Assembly (NCBI RefSeq): GCF_041381155.1
Contig: NC_091134.1
Span: 54,013,944-54,077,943 of the forward strand
Length of the DNA stretch: 64,000 nucleotides
From: Argopecten irradians
Lineage: Eukaryota > Mollusca > Bivalvia > Pectinida > Pectinidae
Direction of reading: 5' to 3'
This document shows, piece by piece, positions 26,427-37,371 of the stretch. The notes beneath the pieces were generated by a model. That model was not told the DNA's origin. It searched no databases and saw only the letters and a program-made list of their open reading frames with translations. The translations under genes and the position numbers were made by a program. Each line of letters begins with the position of its first letter. Position 1 is the stretch's first letter.

Positions 26427-26995
26427 ATCCGTCTGCGGATAGCTCAAGTTCGTGTCATGACTCTTCTACCACAGAAAAGTCGAGTCTATCCATAGTTTTT
26501 CTATCTCTATCCTTCTTACAATGCTGCATATTTCGGTCTCGAAGTCAGCCTTGCGCCCTGACATATTCGGCTACCTTCTTTGTGTGAACTGTTAAATCCA
26601 AAATGACCAGCTTGCATGACAACATTGTCGAAATGATATTTGAGAACACTGATGACTTATCTAAATCAATCATGTTCTGGGGATTATTTTCCTCTAGTGA
26701 GCTACTAGATAAGTCTTCGCCATATACAAAGTTTTTGATTTAAACATATTCTATTTGTATCAAATACATACAATGGCATCGAGCACAAGTTGTCCAACTT
26801 AGTTTAAGCCCTCTCCCAATACAATTTGATAAATACAATAAACTACACAAACTATATGACAATGTATTTACATATGTACAATTTGAAGAGGGGGGATAGA
26901 TGGAGACGGAAGGATGAGGCAGAAATTAGGATATACAAATAGGTAGAGGGAGACTACAAAGCTGAAAATGTACACACTTGTGTTTACATCCAATT
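26427..26995 (+). repeat. Interspersed repeat copy, interrupted
   Basis: Words here recur in order at 29360-29605: CGGATAGCTCAAG/TTCGTGTC, TTGTCGAAAT, GGGGATTATTTTCCTC, AGTGAGCTACT, ACAAAGTT, GTACACAC and TGTTTAC. In this copy a block of about 220 bp (about 26740-26957) sits between ACAAAGTT and the GTACACAC word, while in the other copy the two are nearly adjacent. So this copy gained an insertion or the other lost one. No coding content is recognised. Confidence 0.5.
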
Positions 26996-27184
26996 CGAAA
27001 CTCAAGAACGTTGATTCAAATATCAAAAAGCATTCTCGAAACTCGATCAAAAGAAATCTTTCTTTATGCTTATGCAACACGTTATATATTTTTATCTTAC
27101 ATCTGATGATTTTTTTTCAGTTACATATAATTATTTTTTCTTTGTTTTCCTACTAAATCTGGCTTATTAATTCTTGCATTTAAG

Positions 27185-27313
27185 CACTATTTTTTTTTTT
27201 AATTTCATCGGGCTTTTGTTTGCAAACTGTGTGAATCCGTGGCCGCGGAGTGGATTCTTACAAAAGTTTGCATACATTTTTTTTTCATTACCCAATGAAA
27301 TTAAAAAATAGTG
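27185..27313. repeat. Palindromic MITE with about 20-bp inverted ends
   Basis: The left end is CACTAT, a T run and AATTTCATCGGG. The right end is CCCAATGAAATT, an A run and ATAGTG, which is the reverse complement apart from T-run length and one loop base. The centre is a second palindrome around CCGTGGCCGCGG, flanked by GAATCC and GGATTC, so the whole unit can fold back. It is a small non-coding DNA element. A 26-base T run follows at 27421-27446. Confidence 0.65.
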
Positions 27314-28529
27314 ACATCATTGCTTATAGTAAATTTTGTAATTTTTTTGATAAAATGAAGTTATACGGAAACGTCAATGTCTTTATTGTGACGTCACGAT
27401 AACATCGAGGTTTCACCTCATTTTTTTTTTTTTTTTTTTTTTTTTTCGTAGTATGCAAAAGAAGTATTTGCCAATAAAAATGCTAGGTTTAGTATGAAAA
27501 ACAAAGAAAAATCAATATATCCATGGTCAAATATTAACCGTTTGCTCACTGTCTTGTTCCTTGCCCTTTAGAAATAGCAAACAATACCGATATTATAGCA
27601 TTAACGTAGTTCAAAAACAAAGTAAATTAAATAAGGGCAGATATTATCTGTACCGATAAAATGCAAAACCGTTAAAAATATGTCTGTTAAATCATAAATC
27701 AATACCGTAAACACAAAGCCGTAAAGTGAATTAAACTAAAATATGAGCTCGCCATCTTTGGTATCCAAACTAATTGACACGATATAACCGTTAGTCTGTT
27801 GGATTGTCGTGGTGTTAATCTGAGATCTCATTTACCATGCATGGCTGTTGACAGTAACCAAACTGGGGTAAAAAATGAGATTATTTGATTTATGCTAGGG
27901 GTGATCAAATAGGAAATGTGTATTCTTCACGTTCCATTCAATATTAACAATATACGTACGATATCACAACCATCGAATTTCTGTTAGCAATCCTATTGTA
28001 GAAATTCTGATATGCATATCAACATTCACTATTTGTTTTAAACGCATTAACTCATTCAAAGCTATCTCACAGTGATGTAATTGTGTAGAGAATTAAACAC
28101 TCGTTATGTTTTCTGTGGTTTCAACTTTTGGTGTTACAAAATTGGACAAATTATCTGAGACTATTGGATGCTATTTTGATACCATCAAAACTGAATAGTA
28201 TTTCATCGATAAAAAAATGCCCTATGCATAGTCATCGTAAGTGACAATTCGTTAAATCAAATTAATGTTTCTCAATAATGATGTACATTGTATACTGTAC
28301 TTGTAACGCCTTTTCTCCGTTTGTATGTGATATAACATTTAGCACACTAGTAAACACATCTGTCATAATCTGATGAATAAAATGTGAGTTCAGCAGAAAA
28401 AAATGCAAATATATGGTCAATATGATTATTCAAGCATATGATTCACTGATATAATCAACTGTTAGATTTAAAATTGAACTCAAATCTAAAATGTAAAACA
28501 ACAAATCCTAAAAAAGAGTGAATAACGAC

Positions 28530-28670
28530 TTGGCACAGTGCTACCCTTGCCGTTTGGGCCCCGAAGAACCCTCCCGACAGGAGTAGATACTACATAAGTC
28601 TGAGTAGAGAAGTTAAGTGTTTGTTCTTTCTACTGCGCCACGGCTCACCCCGTATACACACTGGGAATAA
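28530..28670 (-). repeat. Possible tRNA-derived (SINE-like) fragment
   Basis: On the minus strand a word like a pol III A box (GTGGCGCAGT) is followed, about 70 bases on, by GGTTCTTCGGGGCCC, a poor match to a B box. The segment is more GC-rich than its surroundings. I cannot fold it into a proper tRNA cloverleaf, so this is only a weak suggestion of a decayed SINE head or tRNA pseudogene. Confidence 0.2.
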
Positions 28671-29359
28671 CATATAATATACGTCAGTGTTTGATTGTGC
28701 AACTTCCGGTAAACAATAAGATCAATAATAAAATATATGTAGAATTAATATGGAGAGAACGAAGTTGGTTGTTCCGCTAGAATGGCACACACATGTAACT
28801 TTTTAAGAAAACGAACTTTAAACACGGAATTGTATTGTAATTACCCATATGTTGTTATATAGGATAATGCACCACATACCATAATAAGATTGGACATGTA
28901 TGTTTAAATCCATTACTTGCACTGTGATAGTTTATAGTTTAATAAGAATAGTAGAATCCCTTTACAGTTAGGCAGGAGATTCTCAACCCGATGGGTAAGT
29001 TTCCTATAAATTGTAAAATACGAGGCATGCCAAGATTTTGGCAGGTACATAATGTGCTCCGGAGGGTTGAGATATTCTTTATATTATTTTGTCTTACCCC
29101 GGTTACTCTTTTCAAAGTACTAGGATGGTAGAACAAAGTTCTATCTCTTTCTTAGACGGAAAACATATAATTATAATATAACCTGTTGACTCGATCTTAT
29201 TATAATTAGACTTGCAATTCGTATACGATACGTATCATCGTATTAGAACAGAAATACGAGTCAAATTGTAATTAGATTGCTCTGGACTGTACTTCCACAA
29301 GTCATCCCACTGCGCGTTACGACTTCTAACATGAAATGTCCTTTTAAAAGCAGTGATTG

Positions 29360-29605
29360 TCTGTGTGCGGATAGTTCAAGCTCGTGTCTTGCGGATAGTT
29401 CAAGCTCGTGTCTTGACAGTTCCACCACACTTTCGTAGAGTGAATGAACTCTGTCTATTGTCGAAATATATCTGAGAACACAGTCACTGGTTTTCTTACC
29501 TCAATTAATCATGTAATCTGGAGATTATTCTCCTTTAGTGAGCTACTTATCGCCATGTACAAAGTTGGAAATTGTACACACTACTCTGGTGTTTACGTCC
29601 ACTTC
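29360..29605 (+). repeat. Interspersed repeat copy, uninterrupted
   Basis: Second copy of the repeat at 26427-26995, with the words in the same order and about 70-80 percent alike by eye. Its start contains a short tandem duplication (GCGGATAGTTCAAGCTCGTG twice, at 29367 and 29391). No product is recognised. Confidence 0.5.
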
Positions 29606-30112
29606 TATTCCGTAATTGTCTTTCCTTCATAAAACATACCTGATCCTTTTAACGTTGTTCATCAGTTCAACAGATGCTAGTATTCAATACCGGTTACTCT
29701 TTACCCAGACAGTAACTGTTCTGGTATTGCTATTAACTGGTATCACGGTCACCTAAAACCCTGGGTATTTGTACACATTTTTCAAAATAATTGAATTGTT
29801 TTGTAGTACCGATGTTAAAACTCTAAGAAATTTTGGTAAATATTTAATTCGGGCAACGGCTAGAAGAAAGGTCTAGAACGTCTTTCTTGTTTTATCTCAC
29901 ACCCGCTTTCGTTGATTTCACTACATGGATGGTTTGGTTTCAAAATTACTCATCAAATAAATTTGCAATGCACATGATTGGGTCTTGGTGATTGATGTTT
30001 TCTCATATTGCGGATAAATTGTACAATCTTTGTCGTTTTGCATTGAATCAACGATCTTGGACCATAAAGTTTGACCAACATTCTTGCTCATGATGTTGGA
30101 GCTACGACTTAA

Positions 30113-30683
30113 AGGGACAATTCAGGCTAAAAGAACATTAAAATTTGTACATATATCGGGAAAACCCAGTTCTTATGGAAATTAGATCAGTTGGTTTTAC
30201 TGTAATATGCCAGAAAAGCCCATGGTGGTGAAATGCGTGTGGAGTGTTCAAACTCGCTCGCTGTCCGCCATTACACATTGTGGTCGAACTTCTTGTATGC
30301 CGAACCCTGTCCCTTGCTCGTAGAGTAATGCTACTTTTGTCTAGAACTGCTCAAATCGCTCTGACAATGTAGTGTGTTTACCTTATTAGGTGAATTGGTT
30401 CGTCTAAAAAAATCATTTTATCACCTCCTCAGTGGTTATGCAGTTCATTTGTTAAACGTGCGTGACGTTGGCTCGGGTATAGATACAGCGAACATATTTT
30501 ACCTGCTGAATCGTATTGATCAACGATTTATAATTACAACGGTATAGATTAAAATACTAAACAATGACGTGGAATTTGTCAATATTTTATGTTATATGTT
30601 TCATAAGAAATGTAGAACAATACATTTATGCCATATTTTGCTTGTTGGTTATGTAAAAGAATTAGCCTGAGTGAATTGTCCCT
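30113..30683. mobile_element. TTAA-flanked MITE-like element 1
   Basis: Flanked by TTAA at 30109-30112 and 30684-30687. Terminal inverted repeats are AGGGACAATTCAGGCTAA on the left and TTAGCCTGAGTGAATTGTCCCT on the right, which match except for a short insertion in the right copy. Length is 571 bp with no long open frame. TTAA target duplication with inverted ends is the mark of piggyBac-type and some other non-autonomous DNA elements; the family cannot be set without a transposase. Confidence 0.7.
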
Positions 30684-30687
30684 TTAA

Positions 30688-31069
30688 AGGCCCATTACCT
30701 TTCCGAAACAATAATTAAAAGTTTCTAAAAATATTCATAACAAAGAAAATTTATATTGCTAGCCTTAGATTAGGTTACAACACCAAACAAATGCTAAATT
30801 TCCTTCGTAATCGATGTTTATAGTGAAGATTCATTTCGTTGTTTTTTCATCTAGCGCAGCAATAGTCAACTAACGCGCAGTAATTAGGATGACGGCGGGA
30901 AACTTAAGATGTATAAAAAATCAATTAATCTAATTCAATTGTTCAAAAGGTGAGGATAAGTCTATTATTGACGTTGAACTTATAAAGTTTGCGATTCTAC
31001 AAAATTATCGATCTCGTTTTACATTCCTATTTTAAAAATTAAAAGCCGTTTCGGAAAGGTAGTTGGCGT
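30688..31069. mobile_element. TTAA-flanked MITE-like element 2, abutting element 1
   Basis: Starts directly after the TTAA at 30684-30687 that ends element 1 and stops at a TTAA at 31070-31073. Its ends, AGGCCCATTACCTTTCCGAAAC and the complement of GTTTCGGAAAGGTAGTTGGCGT, share the perfect core ACCTTTCCGAAAC. Length is 382 bp, non-coding. It belongs to a different family from element 1, but the two share one TTAA. Confidence 0.6.
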
Positions 31070-31119
31070 TTAAAAAACCGTCCAGCTATTAAATTTTCCC
31101 GGTTGTGTTGGATTTCTTT

Positions 31120-31437
31120 CTATTCTACTGGCGTATCTTTATTGATCTGGAAAATGTTAATAGTATATCCACGTGTTATTAAAATCAATAAATCACTAAC
31201 GATCTTTTCAGTTGATGATGGGTTCTTGGGTGATCTAGGATATGATGCTGGCAGCCTAGCTGTAAAGCTGTTATTCTGATTTAGAGAGATGGTCTCAATT
31301 ATCTTTAGAGGGTCTGAGCAGAAGATTTTACTTTCTACATACAACAGTAAAATTATACCCAAAAGTCTTGTGGATCGTACGATTGTGCCAGGACGCTTTT
31401 GGATTGCAACTCTACTGAAAAGTTTCTGGTCAGCCAC
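31120..31437 (-). other. Unassigned 105-codon open frame between MITEs
   Basis: An ATG-initiated minus-strand frame with a hydrophobic stretch (LLGIILLLYVES). It matches no family I recognise, has no clear splice partners, and lies between TTAA elements, so it may be decayed transposon or pseudogene sequence. The 31070-31770 stretch is otherwise unannotated. Confidence 0.15.
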
Positions 31438-31770
31438 TCTTGCTTCCAGTGCTCCATTAGCAATGCAATCTTTGTATTACTTCTCTATTGATCTTGACTT
31501 CATCTTTCCTCCCCCACAAAATTTGAAAGCACATTGCCCCTTGTGAATGTATGTCTGATATTGGACATAACTACATGTATCTTCAGGAAGGTAAATATAA
31601 GTTGACATATAGAGTATAAAGTATATAATGTAATGTTTGGACAAACTCAAAAGTATAATATGTTCAAACATATTTATTTTATTATATTTATGTATTCCTG
31701 ATAATAATATACATGTTAATACATATATCACAGAAATTTAAAACACATGACAATCAAATAAAATTGTTAA

Positions 31771-32109
31771 AGTGAACAGTCGGGCAAGGATGGCTAAAGT
31801 CGGTAAAAAATGGTGTGAATGTATCCAGTATAATTTCTTCTGGAATAGAAAAATAAAAATTCTCGTCAAAATCTGTCTGCGTAAGTTGAAATTAATTTAA
31901 AGTATAGGGATCCTAAAACGTCCTCCCGGCTGACTATGTCCGTGGTTACATTTCCACGCAGCCTGGCTTTCATTGCTTTCAACTTTTCTTTATTTCAATA
32001 GTTAGAACTGGGAAACGTAAGCAGAACTTGACCGTCGTATTAATATGTGAGAACTTTTGGAAGGCCAATGAACGCATTTAGACTGGTTTTCTTTGCCCCA
32101 CTATTCACT
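31771..32109. mobile_element. TTAA-flanked MITE-like element 3, copy 1
   Basis: Flanked by TTAA at 31767-31770 and 32110-32113. The left end is AGTGAACAGTCGGGCAA and the right end the complement of TTTGCCCCACTATTCACT. Length 339 bp. It is clearly homologous along its whole length to the element at 32372-32696. Confidence 0.8.
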
Positions 32110-32371
32110 TTAAGCTAAATCTACAAGCAATTAATTTCAAATTATCCAAACTTCTAAACGTCATGACATCATGCTTTTAACTTTTTGTTTTTGTTTTTAA
32201 ATCATTTTGCAAAACATTTAGAATATCCGAATATGTTATGATAAATGGATTTATCTTAATGCTTTTTTGTATGATTTCATTAAAGTATGAATTTATTACA
32301 TTTGCTTCACTAACTCTACTTTCATAATTACAATAAATGATATATTATAGCACTAAGCAAATAGAAATTAA

Positions 32372-32696
32372 AGTGAACAGTCGGGCAAGGATGGCTTAAG
32401 TCCGTAAAAATGGTGTGAATGTATCCAGTACAATTTCTTATGAAATGGTAAAACAAAAATCTGTCTGCGTATGAAGAAATTAATTTAAAGTATGGAAATT
32501 CTAAAACGTCCTCCCGACTCACTATGTCTGTTGTTACATTTCCACACAGCCTCGCTTTCAATGCTTTCAACTTTTCTTTACTTTAATGGTCAGAGCTGGG
32601 AAACTTAGCAGAACTTGACCGTCGTATTAATATGTGAGAACTTTTGGAAGGCCAATGAACGCATTTATACTGCTTTTCTTTGCCCGACTATTCACT
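32372..32696. mobile_element. TTAA-flanked MITE-like element 3, copy 2
   Basis: Flanked by TTAA at 32368-32371 and 32697-32700. Same ends as copy 1, with a cleaner right end (TTTGCCCGACTATTCACT). It is 325 bp, in the same orientation, with small indels relative to copy 1. It ends only about 50 bases from the IRAK1BP1 stop codon, so it probably supplies part of that gene's 3' UTR or its poly(A) region. Confidence 0.8.
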
Positions 32697-32748
32697 TTAA
32701 AATGTTATCACAGTTTCATATATTTGAATAAGCTACAAAAGTCCTCTA

Positions 32749-34299
32749 TTATCTCACAGCTTTTGTCTTCACTTTAGGTTTTAGTTCAAAGCGTACAGAC
32801 ACTTTACATGAGACAGTGACTGTGCTATCGGTAAGTCTCTGTTGTACTGTCTTTGTGTTTTCAATATCTGCAGGCGTCTCCTGACTGCCCTGCCACTCTT
32901 TTGTCTCTTCCTCTGCTATACTGATTGGCTGACCAACAGTCTGATGCACAAATTTTGCCATTTCCTGGGCTTTTAATTTGGCATTGTGAATTGCTAATAA
33001 ACTTGCTTGTTGTCTACAAAAGAAGCCAAAAATAAATATGGTAAAGACTGTAAGACAAAAATCTTTAATAAACTTTTAAACACATGGTCATAAAATCATA
33101 TTTAAATACATAATTTTTACTTTAAATTGCAGATAGCCATAAGCCATATGTGATATTAATTAGGGATGTATATATGTCCTAGTCAAGCATATGAAAATAT
33201 TTTCCCAGTTGCTTACCTAAGATTCTGCATTGTGGTTGAAGCATGATAGAACTCTGGAAGACACACTGTTACTGTCTCATCAAGCTTCTCTACCAACAGG
33301 TTGGCAACTGTCTGACATTTGTGTTGATCTGCAAAAATGGCCTGGAGCTCAGCCTCCATGGCAAAAAGTCCTTCAACTCTTCTGATGGTTTTATACATCT
33401 TTATATCCGACTCCTGAAAGGAAGAAAAGTAGAAGCAAAATGTTTGGTAATTTTTTCTATGCTTTCCCTGATGAAATTTTTCTATGCTTGTAAAATATAC
33501 AAGAGAGGTTCTGTTTTTCAGACAAAAAATAGCATACATGCAGCACTTACTCCGACAATGTTAGAGGTATAGCATGACGAGACACTTTTGATCATTAAAT
33601 GGTCGATAATGCCTGTCAGATGTTTCTATATATTGACGTCTTATATTATTTTGGATTAAAATTAACTTAGATACAATGTATCTACTTTATTATAAAGCGT
33701 GCGTTGATTAATTGACAATTGGCTGTTTAATATTAAATAGTGTAACACCATTTATATTATTACATTTAAAACAGGCAATAGCTACTGAAAAGGTGTCAGC
33801 GGAAAAAACGTTCCTTGTTCAACATACATTATTATGTACAAATCTACATCTACCAAGTGATCAACCTCCTTCATCGTGTTGAAGACTATGTTGATATTGA
33901 AGTGTGTGCTATGTACAGATGGTGTTTTTATTGTAATACACGTCTATGATTTAATTTCTACTACTGCATATAACTATTAGTCCTAGTATTGCATACCTTT
34001 ACTGAGTGGTTATGAAATGTTTGAAGTACATAATCAACACGTCTTGTTATGCTAGTTTTAACTTCATCAACATTTTCTTTCTGCGAGTTTATACGTAGAG
34101 TCAATTTACATCTGTCGGGTGGCAAGCTCACTTCTCCAACTGCATTCACAGTTATGCATCGATCTGACACCTTTACATTTGTTAACGGAGTCACATTTTC
34201 AAAATCAATATCTTCCAACTTCAGTTGTTTCTTTGGAGGACTTGATACTGATGCAAACACATGAGAAGGTTGGAAACCCGCCATCTCTGAGTTCATCAA
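32749..34299 (-). CDS. IRAK1BP1: IRAK1BP1 homologue (SIMPL/DUF541 domain)
   Basis: Three exons in gene order: 33997-34299, 33217-33413 and 32749-33013, with GT-AG borders; 765 nt, 254 codons plus stop. The vertebrate protein is about 260 residues. The SIMPL core starts near residue 47 with ITVNAVGEVSLPPDRCKLTL, the typical strand-turn-strand with a PPDR motif. Exon 2 gives RRVEGLFAMEAE and LVEKLDETV, followed by PEFYHAS. Exon 3 gives AIHNAKLKAQEMA and the EEETKEWQG segment characteristic of this family. Family knowledge: the mammalian protein binds IRAK1 and modulates NF-kB signalling downstream of TNF and IL-1 receptors; the mollusc role is inferred. Two ATGs lie one codon apart from the start (34299 and 34296); the first is used. 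The gene is divergent from JAGN1, with 284 bp between start codons. Confidence 0.92.
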
Positions 34300-34583
34300 C
34301 TGTTTGTCGAAAAAGTTCTGCGTCCAGACTTGTTTTTGTCGCTTAAGTACAAGAAAATAAATTTCCGGATTACATTTATTTATTTCATTGTGTAACTAAA
34401 AGTTATCAAGACTATCTATTTTATTCAAACAAATATTGCAAATAAATCTATATTGATAAAAGAAAGCCTTATCTTATTTGACCAACGTACCTTTTATTTT
34501 CTAATGATAGAAGCGTCAACCGGAAGTGGGATTCCCCAAGGTGTTTTTTATTCGCATCGTCCTGTCAGTCATATTTCGCCGAT
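34300..34583. promoter_or_regulatory. Divergent promoter region, IRAK1BP1 / JAGN1
   Basis: The two start codons face away from each other across 284 bp, so both transcripts must start in or near this interval. An ETS-type word, ACCGGAAGTG, lies at 34519-34528, close to the JAGN1 start. No TATA box stands out at a sensible distance. The bidirectional role follows from gene layout; the factor assignment is inference. Confidence 0.55.
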
Positions 34584-37371
34584 ATGGCGTCCAAATATGG
34601 GAACAGGCCAACGGGTACTGACGGGAGTGACTTTTGGCACCGTGAGAGTGTTGCATGGCAGTACAAACACAGGTATAAAGCATATTTTACTCTCTTAAGT
34701 AGCTATGTTAAAATAAAACGGTCGAGTAACACAGACCACATGGATGTACACGTTGCATTGGTAGATATAGGTCTTCGTGTGCTATGCTTTTCTTAATATT
34801 CTCTTTTCTGCTATTTTATCGATGTCAAATAGATTATATGATTAAATCTGTTAACCATGTAATTGCTATCTTTTGGGGGGAATTTAGTGGCTTGTAACAA
34901 ATTGTTGTCAGTTTGTAGCGGTTCCTGTATGCACGGTCGATACTGTAGTGCGTGTGTAAGGTTGCGTGTATGTAACATATGGTTACCGAGAGAATCCATC
35001 AGACGCGTATCAACGCCGCTTCACAAATATCCTAGCAGAAGCATCAGAGAACAATCAACAGTTACTCTGTGTGTATAAATACCTACATGTGTGTATGGTT
35101 ACACAGCGCTTGACCTGGACTACACATTGCTTCCCAGGTCAGAGGAGTAACTTGTTACATTTGATGCCAAAAGCTAAATACGACATATTTGTTAAAAAAG
35201 AAAATGGAACATTTATTGGAATCCCCATTTATAGCATAAAATTTCCAACATATTACAGAATGTTTGTAAATAAATTTTAAATCTAAAATAGTTTTGGTAT
35301 TTAAAAATGCAATAAAATTTGTCTCCTAATTAATCATAAACTTAGTATTGGTATAGAATTGTACCTGCTGCCCCTATTGCATGATCGCAAAAGGCGACTA
35401 AATTTAGGATCTTATCTTTTCTCTTCTTCCTAACTGACTTTATGTTTCCTAATGCCTCCCTTGGCACCGCCTCACTTTTGGCCTTGAGTTGGGCGTTTGC
35501 CCCCAAGAAGAAGGCTCTGGGTTCTGTCCCCTGGCCGAGACACACCAAAGTCTATAATAATGGTAGTTTCTGCTCCTGCTTAGCGCTCAGCAAACAGGGA
35601 GTGGGACGACTGGTTCGCCCATTGTCAATATAATGTGACCGGATGGAGTGCGTTGCTTGGTGTCTTCGGCAGCATGCTTCAGTGATATAGCACTGTAAAA
35701 AGGGCAACAGTTCCACTATACAAGAAGACACGACATGAATATACCGCAGTCTCCCAAAACATGCACCTCGCACAACATACACGCAACACACCGCATACAT
35801 TGGAGGCCGTCCTTACATGACCATAGCTGTTAATAGGAAGTTAATTAATCAAACAAACAAACAAAAATAGTGAAGAAAAATGTAATTCAGGATTTGCTAG
35901 TTTTCTACAATATTCTGCAAGAAAGTAGACAAACATTTCCATCATTTGTCATAATAATCCATGTTTCTAGTGGCTGCTTCATTAATATTTGTTATCCAGT
36001 TCTGGACATGTTTACGATCACTATATAATACCACTTGAATTATGTTGGTCATGCCATTTTGCTAAATGTAGTAGGAATGCATCTAATATTACAACACAAA
36101 TGTTTTATTTATCTTTAAATCAGAATTATATTCATCTTTTATTGGTTATCTTTACTTGATTTAAATATCAATTGTAATATATTTACCAGTCATATGTCAG
36201 TGATATGGCCATATTAGGGATTTGCTTAGTGATTGATTTGAAAGTCGCTCACTTAGGACCAAATATACACAAAAGAATGAAATTATCGCAAAGTTTATTT
36301 CAAATTTAAGTTTATTTACAAATTACATATATCAGTATAATAAAGAAATATTTATACTACCAGGTAATTTTATTCAAGAAGGTCAAGAACTACCTGTAGA
36401 TGTAACCATGGCCAGTAGGTATTGAAGCCATTGATGTACATATATATATATCTTAGTCTTGCAAATGTTAGAAGATAACAGCATTGGTAGACAAGATCAA
36501 TAGCCTTCCCTGGCAAATTTCTACACCATTAACAAGAGAAGATTAGATTATATAAAGCATATACATATTGATGGCAAAATGCCCATAACAGAATTTCATC
36601 ATCATATGTCTGCTAGGATTATTCTTATCATGTGATTCACACTATTATAGTATTATATTATTCCGTGTTATTTTCATTTCCCTTTTAATAAAAATGTCGT
36701 CATCTTGAGATATGTACTATACAGTTCTAGTAATTCTACTTGTCATTTGTGGATTTTGATATGATTATCATAAACATCTTAATAGTATAAATTTCTCAAA
36801 GGCTTTGTGTTGTGTGAAGAAATTCCATAGACATGGATTTTTTTCTTAAAGTTACATAAAATTATTTGTTTTTTTCTTTCATTTCAGTACAATGAATAAA
36901 TCCCGTTTGAAGATGGTGCTGGTACTACAGATACTATTATGCTTGATGCTGGTGATACGAGTACTGCCGGGAATGACTGCCTTTCTAGGACTTACAATGT
37001 TTGAACGCCTAAAACAATGGGACTTCCCTGCCCCACGTCCTTGGGAATACATATGGATCATCAACTTTTTGGCAGGAATATTAGGTCTGAAGTCACTCCC
37101 AAAGAATGACTTGCCCCTTTTGAGGCAGTATGTCATAGGAACAGTAGTTTTCGGAATTTGCGCCGTTGGCTATGGTGTTTTTGATCAGGCAGATGATTTA
37201 TATGCCTACTTGAATGAGAAGAAGTCTATTGGAACCATTCAGGGATACCCAGCAGTGATTGTGTGGTTTATGTTTCTAACCATGGCTATACAGCTACATT
37301 GTTTTGGACTTTATTTTGCAAAACAGTTATACAATTCTTGGCGACCAAGATCAGAGAAGAAGAGAAAGTGA
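34584..37371 (+). CDS. JAGN1: Jagunal homologue, ER membrane protein
   Basis: Two coding exons: 34584-34672 and 36888-37371 (TGA), with donor CAG/GTATAA and acceptor TTTCAG. The joined frame is 190 codons plus stop; the human protein is 183 residues. The N-terminus carries the family signature GTDGSDFWHRE, then RESVAWQYKHS across the join. Four hydrophobic helices follow: about MVLVLQILLCLMLVIRVL, IINFLAGILGLKSL, YVIGTVVFGICAVGYGVF and VIVWFMFLTMAIQLHCFGLYF. The C-terminus is lysine-rich (SEKKRK), resembling a di-lysine ER retrieval signal. Family knowledge: Jagunal organises the ER in fly oocytes and supports secretory trafficking in human neutrophils. The ATG at 36892 inside exon 2 would start a shorter frame lacking the conserved N-terminus, so it is not used. 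A poly(A) signal AATAAA lies at 37593-37598. Confidence 0.95.
35350..35868 (+). mobile_element. Interspersed retroposon with (CAAA)n tail, in the JAGN1 intron
   Basis: A GC-richer block that begins near ACCTGCTGCCCCTATTGCATG and ends with AGCTGTTAATAGGAAGTTAA followed by an AAAC/CAAA repeat tail at about 35850-35868. The tail points to retroposition in the + direction. The last unique bases resemble the 3' end of the SINE-like element at 46455-46616 (GTTGTTAATAGGAGATTTAA), so both may use the same LINE partner. The open frames on both strands are short and unrelated to known proteins. From memory, similar sequences are abundant in scallop-type bivalves. Confidence 0.6.

Noticed and set aside
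36892..37371. Intronless 159-codon gene starting inside JAGN1 exon 2
   Set aside because: The upstream exon at 34584-34672 supplies the conserved Jagunal N-terminus in matching phase, so the internal ATG is not the start.
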